NCBI GenBank assembly: GCA_013287815.1
Contig: JABDDC010000001.1
Coordinates: 1-54,954, forward strand
Direction of reading: 5' to 3'
DNA: 54,954 nucleotides
Source of the DNA: Chlamydiota bacterium
Lineage (GTDB): Bacteria > Chlamydiota > Chlamydiia > Chlamydiales > Parachlamydiaceae
Both the position numbers and the translations under genes were made by a program. The notes under the pieces were generated by a model. It was not told where the DNA came from. It saw only the letters and a program-made list of their open reading frames with translations, and searched no databases. Positions 8,502 through 16,841 of the stretch are shown here, piece by piece (the stretch's first letter is position 1; every line of letters begins with the position of its first letter).

Positions 8502-8515
8502 ATAAGGACTACCCA

Positions 8516-9268
8516 ATGGATTACAACCAAGCGATAAAACTCATTAATGCGAAATTGAAAACTACACCCGATTGTTTCAAGGGGGTAAGCAAGTTGAAAA
8601 TAGACCAGATTTTCGAAGGAGTTGAACAAACTTCTTCAGAATATATTCGAGATCCAAAAAAACCAGAGTGGAAGTATGAAAAATTACCAGACGGTTTAAA
8701 TCGACGCAAAATGCTCCTTATGTTGAGAACAGGTGTGGTGATAAAAACTAAAAAAGGTCGCATAAAAAAAACTTATGCTATTGGCGTAAATTTGAGATGG
8801 TTAATCGCGTACTTGGATGGAAAGGAAAGCCCTTACATTGACCTAAAATTTACAGGAGAAAATTTGGAAGGTCTAATAGCTTCTGCAACGCACGATCCTA
8901 TTGCATGGGATGCAGCGAATGAATTAATTGATTATTTCCTTGAGCAAACAGGCACCTTGCCTGAAAAGCTTCGTCTATTTCATAAATTCAATAAGAAAAG
9001 ACCAACACAACGCGGTCCTCATAAGGTTAAGAACTTATATAGAGATCAATGTATTGTTGAATGCTATTTTTTGTTAGAAAAGTGCGGATACGCTCCCCTT
9101 ATGAAAACAACTTCCATTTGTGAACCAAATTCGGCTTGTCATGTTATTGCAGAATGTTTTTCCAATATTGACATAGATATCTCTTATGAAGCTGTCAAAT
9201 CGATCGTTATTGATCATAGAAAATTTTGTCACTCAACCCAAGACGATTCAGTCACGCACTTTAATTAA
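8516..9268 (+). CDS. Hypothetical protein of element B
   Basis: 250 residues. AAGGACT precedes the ATG, and the gene follows the integrase by 14 bp, so the two are likely cotranscribed. The centre is basic (KKRPTQRGPHKVKNLYRDQ) and the C-terminal part has several Cys residues without a clear metal motif. I do not recognise a family. A hairpin terminator lies about 50 bp after the stop. Confidence 0.65.
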   Translation: MDYNQAIKLINAKLKTTPDCFKGVSKLKIDQIFEGVEQTSSEYIRDPKKPEWKYEKLPDGLNRRKMLLMLRTGVVIKTKKGRIKKTYAIGVNLRWLIAYLDGKESPYIDLKFTGENLEGLIASATHDPIAWDAANELIDYFLEQTGTLPEKLRLFHKFNKKRPTQRGPHKVKNLYRDQCIVECYFLLEKCGYAPLMKTTSICEPNSACHVIAECFSNIDIDISYEAVKSIVIDHRKFCHSTQDDSVTHFN

Positions 9269-9315
9269 TAATCCAAAATTTGGCTACCTAACCTTCTGAA
9301 TATCAATCTACCAAT

Positions 9316-9340
9316 GCGAGGAAAATTTCCTCGCTTTCTC
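9316..9340 (+). terminator. Rho-independent terminator after the integrase operon
   Basis: Perfect inverted repeat GCGAGGAAA/TTTCCTCGC (9316-9334) followed by TTTCTC. It separates the integrase pair from the replication-packaging genes that start at 9447. Confidence 0.55.
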
Positions 9341-9446
9341 CCCGCGTGCGCTAAAGTTTTAAATTAAACTATCGTTTCAACAAAGCTCCTAAAATAGCTG
9401 TAAGCTTCTTAGGGAATGAAAAACAAAACAATCAAAAGGCTAATAA

Positions 9447-9665
9447 ATGGATGATATTTATAGTGAAATGGTAGCACGTTGGCCATCCCCAATTGTAGCG
9501 CGTGCAGAAATTAAAAAATTTACGGGAGGAGGAATTAGTTCCAAAACTTTGGCTAATGCTGATTCCAACGGTACTGGACCAGAAGGGCGCTTTTTCGTCG
9601 GTCGACGCGTTTGTTACCCCGTTGCATCTTTCATTAAATGGCTTCGCCAAAATGAAAGGGGGTAA
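9447..9665 (+). CDS. AlpA/excisionase-like DNA-binding protein
   Basis: 72 residues. 'VARAEIKKFTGGGISSKTLANADS' resembles the recognition half of a MerR/AlpA HTH, and 'GRFFVGRRVCYPVASFIKWL' is the usual excisionase-family wing and ending. It starts the replication-packaging run, and its stop lies 1 bp before the primase-helicase start. It probably controls excision or the rep genes of element B. A longer frame that overlaps it from 9502 is discounted because the downstream gene has its own ribosome site. Confidence 0.65.
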   Translation: MDDIYSEMVARWPSPIVARAEIKKFTGGGISSKTLANADSNGTGPEGRFFVGRRVCYPVASFIKWLRQNERG

Positions 9666-9666
9666 T

Positions 9667-11811
9667 ATGGAAATAAAAATAAGCCCCGGCTGCAACCAGG
9701 GGCCTATGAACGTCGACAAGGATTTTACAGGACAAGAAAAGAATAATCAACAACAACTTCTGGCCGATACAACAGAAATTGAAACTTTCTTTAAAGCTCT
9801 TTTTTGCAACGCAACTGGCGGTTATGTTTCATTGCGTGGCTTTCATCACGAAGGTGGTGTTGCCTTCAATGCTGAGAGTTACTTGTTCGATAATCCTGGT
9901 TTATTGTCTGCCGCAAATCGATTGGCAACACATGCTGCATCTCTTCCTGGAGCGGTTTTCTGCTCACCCACAGCCACTTTCAAAGAATCTAGTAAAGCTA
10001 AGGAAATAGATGTTTTCAACGGTGTAGCCTTATCTGTGGATTTAGATGAAACCCATCCCGAAAAAGCACGCGAAGTGCTTGAAACTATTTTGGGTCCACC
10101 CACAATCGTTGTGGCTAGTGGAGGCATATGGCAAGAACCTCAAACAAATAGTTTCTTTTCTAAGCTTCATCTTCATTGGCGCTTAGCTCGTCCAACAATC
10201 ACTTCCGAGGAACACGAACAATTAAATAATCTTAGAAAATTGGCCGCAAAGATCGTTAAAGGAGATTCCTCAGCAGGACCTCTTGCGCATCCCATGCGTT
10301 TACCAGGAAGTTGGCATACAAAATCTCTGCCAAAAATGTGTAAAATCTTAGACTGTAAGAATGATGTGGAAATCAGTCTAGAATATGCAAAGGAGCGCTT
10401 AGAGAACCACCAGAAAGAGCAGGAAGACTTAATCAATAGAAAAGTAAACTTTAAATCCTCAAGAGAAGATAATACTCGTGGTAAAGAAAATAATACAGAA
10501 TATGGCAAGAAAGCTCTCTTCGAGGAGGTGTGTAACTTATCCAACGCTTTGGAGGGGGAAAGAAATAGCCGTCTAAATCGTGCAGCATTTTGCCTTGGAC
10601 AACTTGTAGCAAATGGTGATCTGGAAGAAAATTATGTGATTAATAGTCTTCTATCGACGGCACTCTGTATCGGATTAAAACAATCAGAGGCTTATCAAAC
10701 TGTCCAAAGCGGACTGAACGCAGGAAAAAGCAAACCTCGAACCTCTTCGGAACAAGAAAGACCTCAAAAAATACTATCCACTGCAGGACAGAAGTTTCCA
10801 TTTATCAAAGCGAGCGACCTAAAAATAACACATCCACAATGGATCGTCGAAGATTACCTAGAGGAAAACTCTCTTTCTGTCATTTTTGGAGATCCAGGTT
10901 CAGGCAAGACTTTTATTGCCCTTAGCTTAGCCGTTGCAGTAGCAATCGGTTGCTCATGGTATAACCGAAGTGTAAAACAAGGAAGCGTTTTTTACATAGC
11001 TGGAGAAGGACACAGCGGCATTTCAAGACGATTAGCCGCTTGGAGCAAATATCATGAATGTCCTCTTGATCGCGCTCCTCTATTCATTAGTGAAAGGCCG
11101 GCACAATTTCTAGACCGGGCAAATGCCATGTTAGTGGCCCAAACGATACAGGAACTCGCTGATATACATGGTCCTCCAAAATTAGTGGTTATCGATACTT
11201 TGGCCCGAAATTTTGGAAATGGTAATGAAAATCAAACAGAGGATATGTCTGCCTTTATTGCAATAGTTGATGCCTGTATTCGCATTCCATTCAACTGTTG
11301 TGTTTTAATAGTACACCATACGGGGCACAACGAAAAAGATAGAGCTAGAGGATCAATAGCTTTAAAAGGAGCTGCTGATTCTGAATACAACATTGGAAAA
11401 CAAAAAGATATTTTAACAATGACAACCACAAAAATGAAAGAAGCAGAAATTCTCGAACCACTTTCTTTCCTTCTTAAAACTGTTGAAATCGGAATCGTTG
11501 ATGAAAAAAATAGAGAAGTTACAAGCGCCATTTTAGAATCTACTCGTTTCGTTAATTCTAATTTAGAGAAGATACGAGATCTGATTCCTGCTGAAGGCAT
11601 CAATCAAACTAAATTACTAGAAAAAATGAATGAAACACTCGAGATCGCTCAAGCAAGTGGTACTCAACTACTAAAAGATGGAGTTGGTAAATATTGGAAC
11701 ATCACAAAAGGAACGAAGAACGCAAACATCTATTTACCGTTTTTCAGTTTCTCCAATCCAAAGGAACAAGAAACTGAAAAACAGAAGGAAGATGAAAAAT
11801 GTACGATTTAG
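9667..11811 (+). CDS. Primase-helicase fusion (AEP-like primase + RepA-type ATPase)
   Basis: 714 residues from the ATG at 9667, which follows a GGGGG site; an in-frame upstream extension overlaps the AlpA gene and is rejected. The N-terminal half has archaeo-eukaryotic-primase-like features: 'ALSVDLDE' (hhDhD), 'HLHWRLARP', 'RLPGSWHTK'. The C-terminal half is a RecA-fold helicase with Walker A GDPGSGKT near residue 405, 'KLVVIDTLARN' as Walker B and 'VLIVHHTGH' as sensor strand. This is the Pri-Rep architecture of satellites and plasmids. It is unrelated in primase type to element A. The C-terminal 100 residues may be a winged helix. Confidence 0.8.
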   Translation: MEIKISPGCNQGPMNVDKDFTGQEKNNQQQLLADTTEIETFFKALFCNATGGYVSLRGFHHEGGVAFNAESYLFDNPGLLSAANRLATHAASLPGAVFCSPTATFKESSKAKEIDVFNGVALSVDLDETHPEKAREVLETILGPPTIVVASGGIWQEPQTNSFFSKLHLHWRLARPTITSEEHEQLNNLRKLAAKIVKGDSSAGPLAHPMRLPGSWHTKSLPKMCKILDCKNDVEISLEYAKERLENHQKEQEDLINRKVNFKSSREDNTRGKENNTEYGKKALFEEVCNLSNALEGERNSRLNRAAFCLGQLVANGDLEENYVINSLLSTALCIGLKQSEAYQTVQSGLNAGKSKPRTSSEQERPQKILSTAGQKFPFIKASDLKITHPQWIVEDYLEENSLSVIFGDPGSGKTFIALSLAVAVAIGCSWYNRSVKQGSVFYIAGEGHSGISRRLAAWSKYHECPLDRAPLFISERPAQFLDRANAMLVAQTIQELADIHGPPKLVVIDTLARNFGNGNENQTEDMSAFIAIVDACIRIPFNCCVLIVHHTGHNEKDRARGSIALKGAADSEYNIGKQKDILTMTTTKMKEAEILEPLSFLLKTVEIGIVDEKNREVTSAILESTRFVNSNLEKIRDLIPAEGINQTKLLEKMNETLEIAQASGTQLLKDGVGKYWNITKGTKNANIYLPFFSFSNPKEQETEKQKEDEKCTI

Positions 11812-11896
11812 TCGAGAGTCTTTTAGTTTTTCAAAAGAGGGTTTGCAAAACTAAAAAACTCAAGTTGATTAGAGAATCATTACAAAGGAAGAAGCC

Positions 11897-12346
11897 GTGG
11901 ATAAAATAAAAGGCTCTATAGGCCGACCCAGCAAATTTCATCTGGTCAAAGATAAGATCATCGAAGCAATTCGAAGAGGCAACTATTACGAGCCAGCCTG
12001 CAAAGCCGCAGGTATTGATTATTCGACATTTCGCGACTGGTTGAAAAAAGGTGAGGAGGAGCAAAAAGGACCCTTTTTCCAATTTTCCCAGGAAGTGCAG
12101 AAAGCTGAGGCTGAAGCTGAATTGGAGATTGTCCAAATTTGGAAAGATCAAATGCCTCAAAATTGGCAAGCAGCGCGCGATTTCCTGGCTCGTCGAAACC
12201 CTGAAAGATGGGCTAATCACGAAAAATTAGACCTTAAAGCTGAAACAAAAAACGGAATAGTTATCGAGCTGTTTTTACCTCCAAATGGTATGAATCAAGA
12301 ACTGGACCATTTAGTCTATGACCAATCAAACAACCTTCAAAATTAA
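11897..12346 (+). CDS. Terminase small subunit-like protein
   Basis: 149 residues, GTG start with AAGGAAGAAG upstream. 'IIEAIRRGNYYEPACKAAG' then 'IDYSTFRDWLKKGEEE' is the small-terminase HTH that recognises packaging sites. A long acidic/basic helix follows, and 'NWQAARDFLARRNPERW' is a motif common in phage small terminases. It overlaps the large terminase gene by 29 bp, the usual terS-terL arrangement. Confidence 0.8.
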   Translation: MDKIKGSIGRPSKFHLVKDKIIEAIRRGNYYEPACKAAGIDYSTFRDWLKKGEEEQKGPFFQFSQEVQKAEAEAELEIVQIWKDQMPQNWQAARDFLARRNPERWANHEKLDLKAETKNGIVIELFLPPNGMNQELDHLVYDQSNNLQN

Positions 12347-13676
12347 GCCTCAAGGCCCACAAGACCTATTCCTTCGATCTCCCGCCCATATTGCCATCTA
12401 CGGGGGAGCAAGTGGGGGTGGAAAGACTTATGCGCTCCTGATGGAGGCTTTGCGATATAGGAACGTCCCTGGATTCGGAGCTGTCATTTTCAGACGTAAT
12501 GCCACACAAGTTCGGAATAAAGGTGGCTTATGGGATACTTCCTTTGAGCTTTTTCCTGCATTTAGTGGCAAACCAAAAGAAACAATCCTTGAATGGGAAT
12601 TCCCATCCGGAACAACTATCAAGTTTAATCATTTGGAGCATGAAAAAAGTAAACTTGATTGGCAAGGCTCTCAAATTCCACTGATTGGATTTGATGAACT
12701 CACCCATTTCACGAGAGATCAATTTTTTTATATGCTGTCCAGAAATAGATCAACATGTGGTGTCAGACCGTATATTCGCGCGACGACAAATCCTGATTGC
12801 GACAGTTGGGTGCGTGAGATAGTTGATTGGTGGATTAATCCCGATACTGGATATGCCATCAAAGAACGAAGCGGAAAAATTCGTTGGTTCATCATGGAGA
12901 ATGATCGAATTGTTTGGGCTAATTCATCGGAAGAACTGAAACGACGACACCCAGACTGTCTTCCAAAAAGTTTTACTTTTATTATCTCTAGCGTGCTCGA
13001 TAACACAATTCTCATGGAAAAAGATCCTGGTTATCTGGCCAACTTAAAGGCGCTTCCCCGATTTGAGCGGGAGCAGCTTCTTATGGGTAATTGGAATATA
13101 AGGCCAACAGCCGGTCTGTTTTTTCAAAGATCATTTTTCGAAACTGTCAGCGCTGTACCGAAAGGCACTCAAAAAGTTCGATATTGGGATAGGGCTGCTA
13201 CAAAGAAAACGGATACGAATGACCCAGACTTTACTGTAGGAATAAAGCTTGAAAAGGATTCAAACGGAATTCTCAACATCACCGATTTAGTAAGAATTCA
13301 GCAAACTCCTTTAGGCGTTCAAAGTGCCATCAAAAATACTGCTTCAAGAGATGGTGTGTACGTTAGAATTGGAATCGAACAAGATCCCGGTCAAGCAGGT
13401 ATTAGCGAAGCCGATTATTTAATTCGGTCTTTGGAAGGCTTCATCGTAAAGCCTTACAGAACAACAAAAGACAAAATCACCAGGGCTTCTCCTGTCAGCT
13501 CACAAGCTGAAGCCGGAAATATCAAAGTCCTTCAAGCTTCTTGGAATGAAGAATTCTTCCGCGAACTTGAAAACTTTCCTGATGGCGCTCATGATGATAT
13601 CGTAGACGCCCTGAGTGGCGCTTTCGGCATGTTAACCGAGACAACTTATGACATCAACGCAATGACTACTTTGTGA
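12318..13676 (+). CDS. Terminase large subunit
   Basis: 452 residues, full family length. The ATPase domain has Walker A GGASGGGKT at 29-37 and 'IPLIGFDELTHF' as Walker B. The nuclease domain shows 'VRYWDRAATKK' and 'GAHDDIVDALSGAF', the acidic residues expected of the RNase H-like fold. It pumps and cuts phage DNA at a portal. A complete large terminase is unusual for a satellite, which normally borrows the helper's; no portal or capsid gene follows. Confidence 0.9.
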   Translation: MTNQTTFKIKPQGPQDLFLRSPAHIAIYGGASGGGKTYALLMEALRYRNVPGFGAVIFRRNATQVRNKGGLWDTSFELFPAFSGKPKETILEWEFPSGTTIKFNHLEHEKSKLDWQGSQIPLIGFDELTHFTRDQFFYMLSRNRSTCGVRPYIRATTNPDCDSWVREIVDWWINPDTGYAIKERSGKIRWFIMENDRIVWANSSEELKRRHPDCLPKSFTFIISSVLDNTILMEKDPGYLANLKALPRFEREQLLMGNWNIRPTAGLFFQRSFFETVSAVPKGTQKVRYWDRAATKKTDTNDPDFTVGIKLEKDSNGILNITDLVRIQQTPLGVQSAIKNTASRDGVYVRIGIEQDPGQAGISEADYLIRSLEGFIVKPYRTTKDKITRASPVSSQAEAGNIKVLQASWNEEFFRELENFPDGAHDDIVDALSGAFGMLTETTYDINAMTTL

Positions 13677-13789
13677 AAGAAACATCCAGAGGACTTAGTG
13701 ATTCACTAACAGGCTCTAAGGCCAATTTCAGGGAAATACCAGTAGCTTCTGCTTCAAAGTTATTCAAGAAAAAATGGAAGAGCAACGAA

Positions 13790-14404
13790 TTATTTTTTCA
13801 AATGATAGACTTCCTGGATCAGGGATAGGTACTCTGTAAATGGGCATAAACCCATTTCTTCTCTGCGTCTATCCAAATCGTGAGGCTCTTGTATAGGATT
13901 TGCTACAGCTTGTCCTTCTATAATTTGCATTTGTGTCCCATAAATCTGAGCCTTACCTTCATTTACCAAAACTCTATCGGTTAAATAGGCTAGATGCCTT
14001 TTGGGAGCATCATTTTTTTCTACTGCATCTTTTAGTAAAGCCAAACATAATTTCTGGAATTCCAAATCAAGATCGCAGTGTTGAATTAAAAGCCACATGT
14101 TGTCAGCTCCCTCTTCTCCAACAAGCTGAAAACCCGGCCATCCAAATTGATGAATAATATTTTTTAAACGAGCTAGATTCTCTTGATCGACTTCTACGAT
14201 GATTTGATCTTGAACATCTTCATTTAAATTTTCTGAATTTATAACCTTGAAACGCGCTTCCTGATCCTTCTCACACATCACTTTTAATTCGTTAAGTAAG
14301 TCATTATTCAATGAAGTCAAGCAGCTTGAATTTAATGAAAAAAGTGACGCTTGCATTATGACGAGCCAAGAAAGAAACAAAGCAAATGGGAATGTTTTTT
14401 TCAT
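13790..14404 (-). CDS. Exported DUF6624-family protein
   Basis: 204 residues with an N-terminal signal peptide (MKKTFPFALFLSWLVIMQAS). The body matches the DUF6624 pattern as I remember it: 'QFGWPGFQLVGEEGADNMW', 'LIQHCD', and 'YLTDRVLVNEGKAQIYGTQ'. Function of the family is unknown. It overlaps the M61 peptidase gene by 4 bp (ATGA type), so the two are translationally coupled cargo of element B. The peptidase-like context and export suggest an envelope or host-directed role, which is inference. Confidence 0.7.
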   Translation of the reverse strand: MKKTFPFALFLSWLVIMQASLFSLNSSCLTSLNNDLLNELKVMCEKDQEARFKVINSENLNEDVQDQIIVEVDQENLARLKNIIHQFGWPGFQLVGEEGADNMWLLIQHCDLDLEFQKLCLALLKDAVEKNDAPKRHLAYLTDRVLVNEGKAQIYGTQMQIIEGQAVANPIQEPHDLDRRREEMGLCPFTEYLSLIQEVYHLKK

Positions 14405-16071
14405 AGAGCCATCTTTGTTGGACTTTCTTGCAATACATATTGTGGAACAAGTCGAGTGATTGATTCTTTCGGGTATACGAACTCTTTTGAGCTTCCATTC
14501 CGATCGACAACAAAAACTGATATAATTTGATCAATACATTGGTAGCTTATAAATTTTTGCCCATTGGTTAGGCCAGCTTTAAAAGCGTTGCTCTCTCGTC
14601 TGATCCCTTCGATTTTTCCTTTAGATACAGTTAGGGGCAAATTGAATCCTATATCCTCCATCCATTCGACCGCGCTCATGTTATTGAAATCATTTTCTTT
14701 TGGAAGAATTGTCTCACCATCAACGATGTATTTTTTTATGTCTTCTTTTACTACATCCAAAGGAAGAAAAAGACTCGCTACTTGTTGAATGTCATCTTGA
14801 GAAAAGGGTAATTTATTTTCTTTTGTATGCTTGAAGAGAGCCAACATAAAGTCATCAAGGCAATATTGCCCTTGAGATGCTTCTTGGATTTTTTTATCCC
14901 ACTGTAAAGCAAACAAGAACCCTCGAACATAAGGAAGCCTTTGAACATCCCAGTCGTTCCAAAAATCTTGCTGAATCCTCTCGTTTGTTTCATTATGTAC
15001 TGAAGAGACGTAATAATCGTACATGATAGTGTTTATGTGGTCTAAATAATCGTTAGTATCGATTAAATGAGTCCGGTAGTTCAATTTGACAGCATAATAT
15101 TCAGTAAACCCTTCCGTAAACCAGAATAAAGATCCTTCTGGGGGGCAAGACATCATTTTTATTCCATTCCAGGTATGAAAATGCTCATGACTTAATAACC
15201 ATGCTAGCCATTTCCAGTCCTCTTCATTTTCTTCTGAAAAGTCACCTATGAATAGAGAAAATGCATTGAATAATCCGGTTCCACCCATATGATGATCATC
15301 TCCGGTAGAAAGAACTGTGATTAGGTAATAGGGAAAGTCAAAATCATTCCAAAACTTACGATGAGACTCTATCACGGTTTGAACTAGGTGAGTTAAATGT
15401 TCGTTGGAAAAAGACCATTCACCTCTAATAGCAATAAAAATTGGAGCCTGCTCCTCTCCACATTGAAGGATTTGAAAATCTCCACCTGCATAAACAGCAT
15501 GCTGAAAAGTAGCCAATGGTAAAAGCAATTCTTGTTTCTTTTGTTGATTACCAAAACTATTTGCTAAAGCCCAATCTTTTGGAAACTCTTGCCAATCTAC
15601 TGAAATTTGAATAGGGATCTGTTCATCGATCTTTGGAACTATAAAAAAACAATGACCAAAAAAGAAGAAGTAGGATTGCTCTATAAGGGGACGATAGTAC
15701 CATTCAACTTCTGGCTTTTCCTTAGATGTTACGCGATAGCTAATTTGGATTAGCTCATTCGATGGATGGATGATTTTTTTAACTTCCGGCTGATCTGTAT
15801 CTTGAATTGTTGCTTCAGGGGATAAGCAGCACAATTCGCTAATTTCCAGATATAATTCATCTTGTCCCGCCCACGAAGAAGGTAGAAGAATTTCAGTAAT
15901 CCCGCTCTCGTTTCCTTGCAACTTAAGATTCACTTCTAACGCTGACTTCCTGTCTTCTATCAAAGGACGGATTGAATATTCTAAAGACCCAATCTGATCA
16001 TTCGCAAAAATGTAAGAGCTAAAAAACAAAAAGAATGAAAAAGTTGCAAATATTTTGATAGAAAAATTCAT
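14401..16071 (-). CDS. Exported M61-family metallopeptidase
   Basis: 556 residues. A signal peptide occupies about residues 1-23. The zinc site HEHFHTWNG at 295-303 matches the M61 (glycyl aminopeptidase) motif, with a downstream 'FTEGFTEYYA' providing the third ligand. The N-terminal beta domain and a C-terminal PDZ-like region (about 460-545) are as in the family. It should cleave peptides outside the inner membrane. Placement inside a satellite as cargo is unusual. AGAGG precedes the ATG and lies in a weak hairpin (16077-16094). Confidence 0.8.
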   Translation of the reverse strand: MNFSIKIFATFSFFLFFSSYIFANDQIGSLEYSIRPLIEDRKSALEVNLKLQGNESGITEILLPSSWAGQDELYLEISELCCLSPEATIQDTDQPEVKKIIHPSNELIQISYRVTSKEKPEVEWYYRPLIEQSYFFFFGHCFFIVPKIDEQIPIQISVDWQEFPKDWALANSFGNQQKKQELLLPLATFQHAVYAGGDFQILQCGEEQAPIFIAIRGEWSFSNEHLTHLVQTVIESHRKFWNDFDFPYYLITVLSTGDDHHMGGTGLFNAFSLFIGDFSEENEEDWKWLAWLLSHEHFHTWNGIKMMSCPPEGSLFWFTEGFTEYYAVKLNYRTHLIDTNDYLDHINTIMYDYYVSSVHNETNERIQQDFWNDWDVQRLPYVRGFLFALQWDKKIQEASQGQYCLDDFMLALFKHTKENKLPFSQDDIQQVASLFLPLDVVKEDIKKYIVDGETILPKENDFNNMSAVEWMEDIGFNLPLTVSKGKIEGIRRESNAFKAGLTNGQKFISYQCIDQIISVFVVDRNGSSKEFVYPKESITRLVPQYVLQESPTKMAL

Positions 16072-16207
16072 TTAAACCTCTGTATTTAAAGAGGTAGCTT
16101 ATCAAAAAATAAGATTTAAAGCCACATCTCTCTGGCTGACGGTAACTTATTGCAATCTCTGAGGAAGCAAAGTACACATCTACTCAAAAACGTGAAACAT
16201 GCCTTAT

Positions 16208-16250
16208 TTGCAAAATAATCGCCTATTTTGGTAATATAAAGATACCAAAA
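16208..16250 (+). promoter_or_regulatory. Promoter with overlapping palindromic operator for the nucleotidyltransferase operon
   Basis: TTGCAA (16208-16213) and TAATAT (16232-16237), spaced 18 bp, make a candidate promoter 40 bp before the start. The -10 lies in an inverted repeat TTTTGGTA ... TACCAAAA (16226-16233, 16243-16250). A repressor at this palindrome would block transcription, as in autoregulated toxin-antitoxin operons. The winged-helix partner is the obvious candidate ligand. Confidence 0.5.
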
Positions 16251-16276
16251 CGAGCATTTAAAACTCCAGGAAGCTT

Positions 16277-16840
16277 ATGACAGATCTCAATTTTGACGAT
16301 TTGGAAACAGCCTTAACTGCTTTAGGGCAATTACTTCAAGACAGGAATTTGGATTATCAAATTGTCGCAATTGGAGGCGGGGGATTGCTGCTAATAGGAC
16401 TAATGATCCGAACAACAAAAGATTTAGATCTAGTCGCACTTATCGATAAAGGTGAATTTATTTCTGCAAAACCTCTGCCCTCCCCTCTTCTGCAGGCTAT
16501 AGAAGATGTAGCGATTGCATTTAATATGAGTAAAGACTGGATTAATATTGGCCCTTCAGATCTATTGACATTGGGTTTACCTCATGGGTTTAAAAATCGT
16601 ATGAGCACAGTTCGTTATGGAGGATTGACAATTCATCTTGCTGGACGTTTCGATCAAATTTGCTTCAAACTCTACGCAACAGTTGATCAAGGCCCCACGA
16701 GCAAACATTATGCGGATTTAAAATACTTGAAACCTGATAAAAATGAGCTAGAAGAGGCAAAAAAATGGTGTATTACACATGATCCATCAGAAGGGTTCTT
16801 TACAGAACTAGAAGCTGTCGTAAATGAACTGAGTGGTTAA
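16277..16840 (+). CDS. DUF6036-type nucleotidyltransferase
   Basis: 187 residues. The polymerase-beta nucleotidyltransferase core is visible: Gly-rich GGGG at 33-36 and the catalytic DLD at 49-51 in 'TTKDLDLVALI', with a later acidic residue plausible in 'IHLAGRFDQICFKLY'. This is the minimal fold of AbiEii/MenT-like and DUF6036 proteins, which modify RNA or proteins with NMP. It is followed immediately by a winged-helix protein, forming a likely toxin-antitoxin or defence pair. 'KHYADLKYL' is typical of the family C-terminus. The operator at 16226-16250 precedes it. Confidence 0.75.
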   Translation: MTDLNFDDLETALTALGQLLQDRNLDYQIVAIGGGGLLLIGLMIRTTKDLDLVALIDKGEFISAKPLPSPLLQAIEDVAIAFNMSKDWINIGPSDLLTLGLPHGFKNRMSTVRYGGLTIHLAGRFDQICFKLYATVDQGPTSKHYADLKYLKPDKNELEEAKKWCITHDPSEGFFTELEAVVNELSG

Positions 16841-16841
16841 A

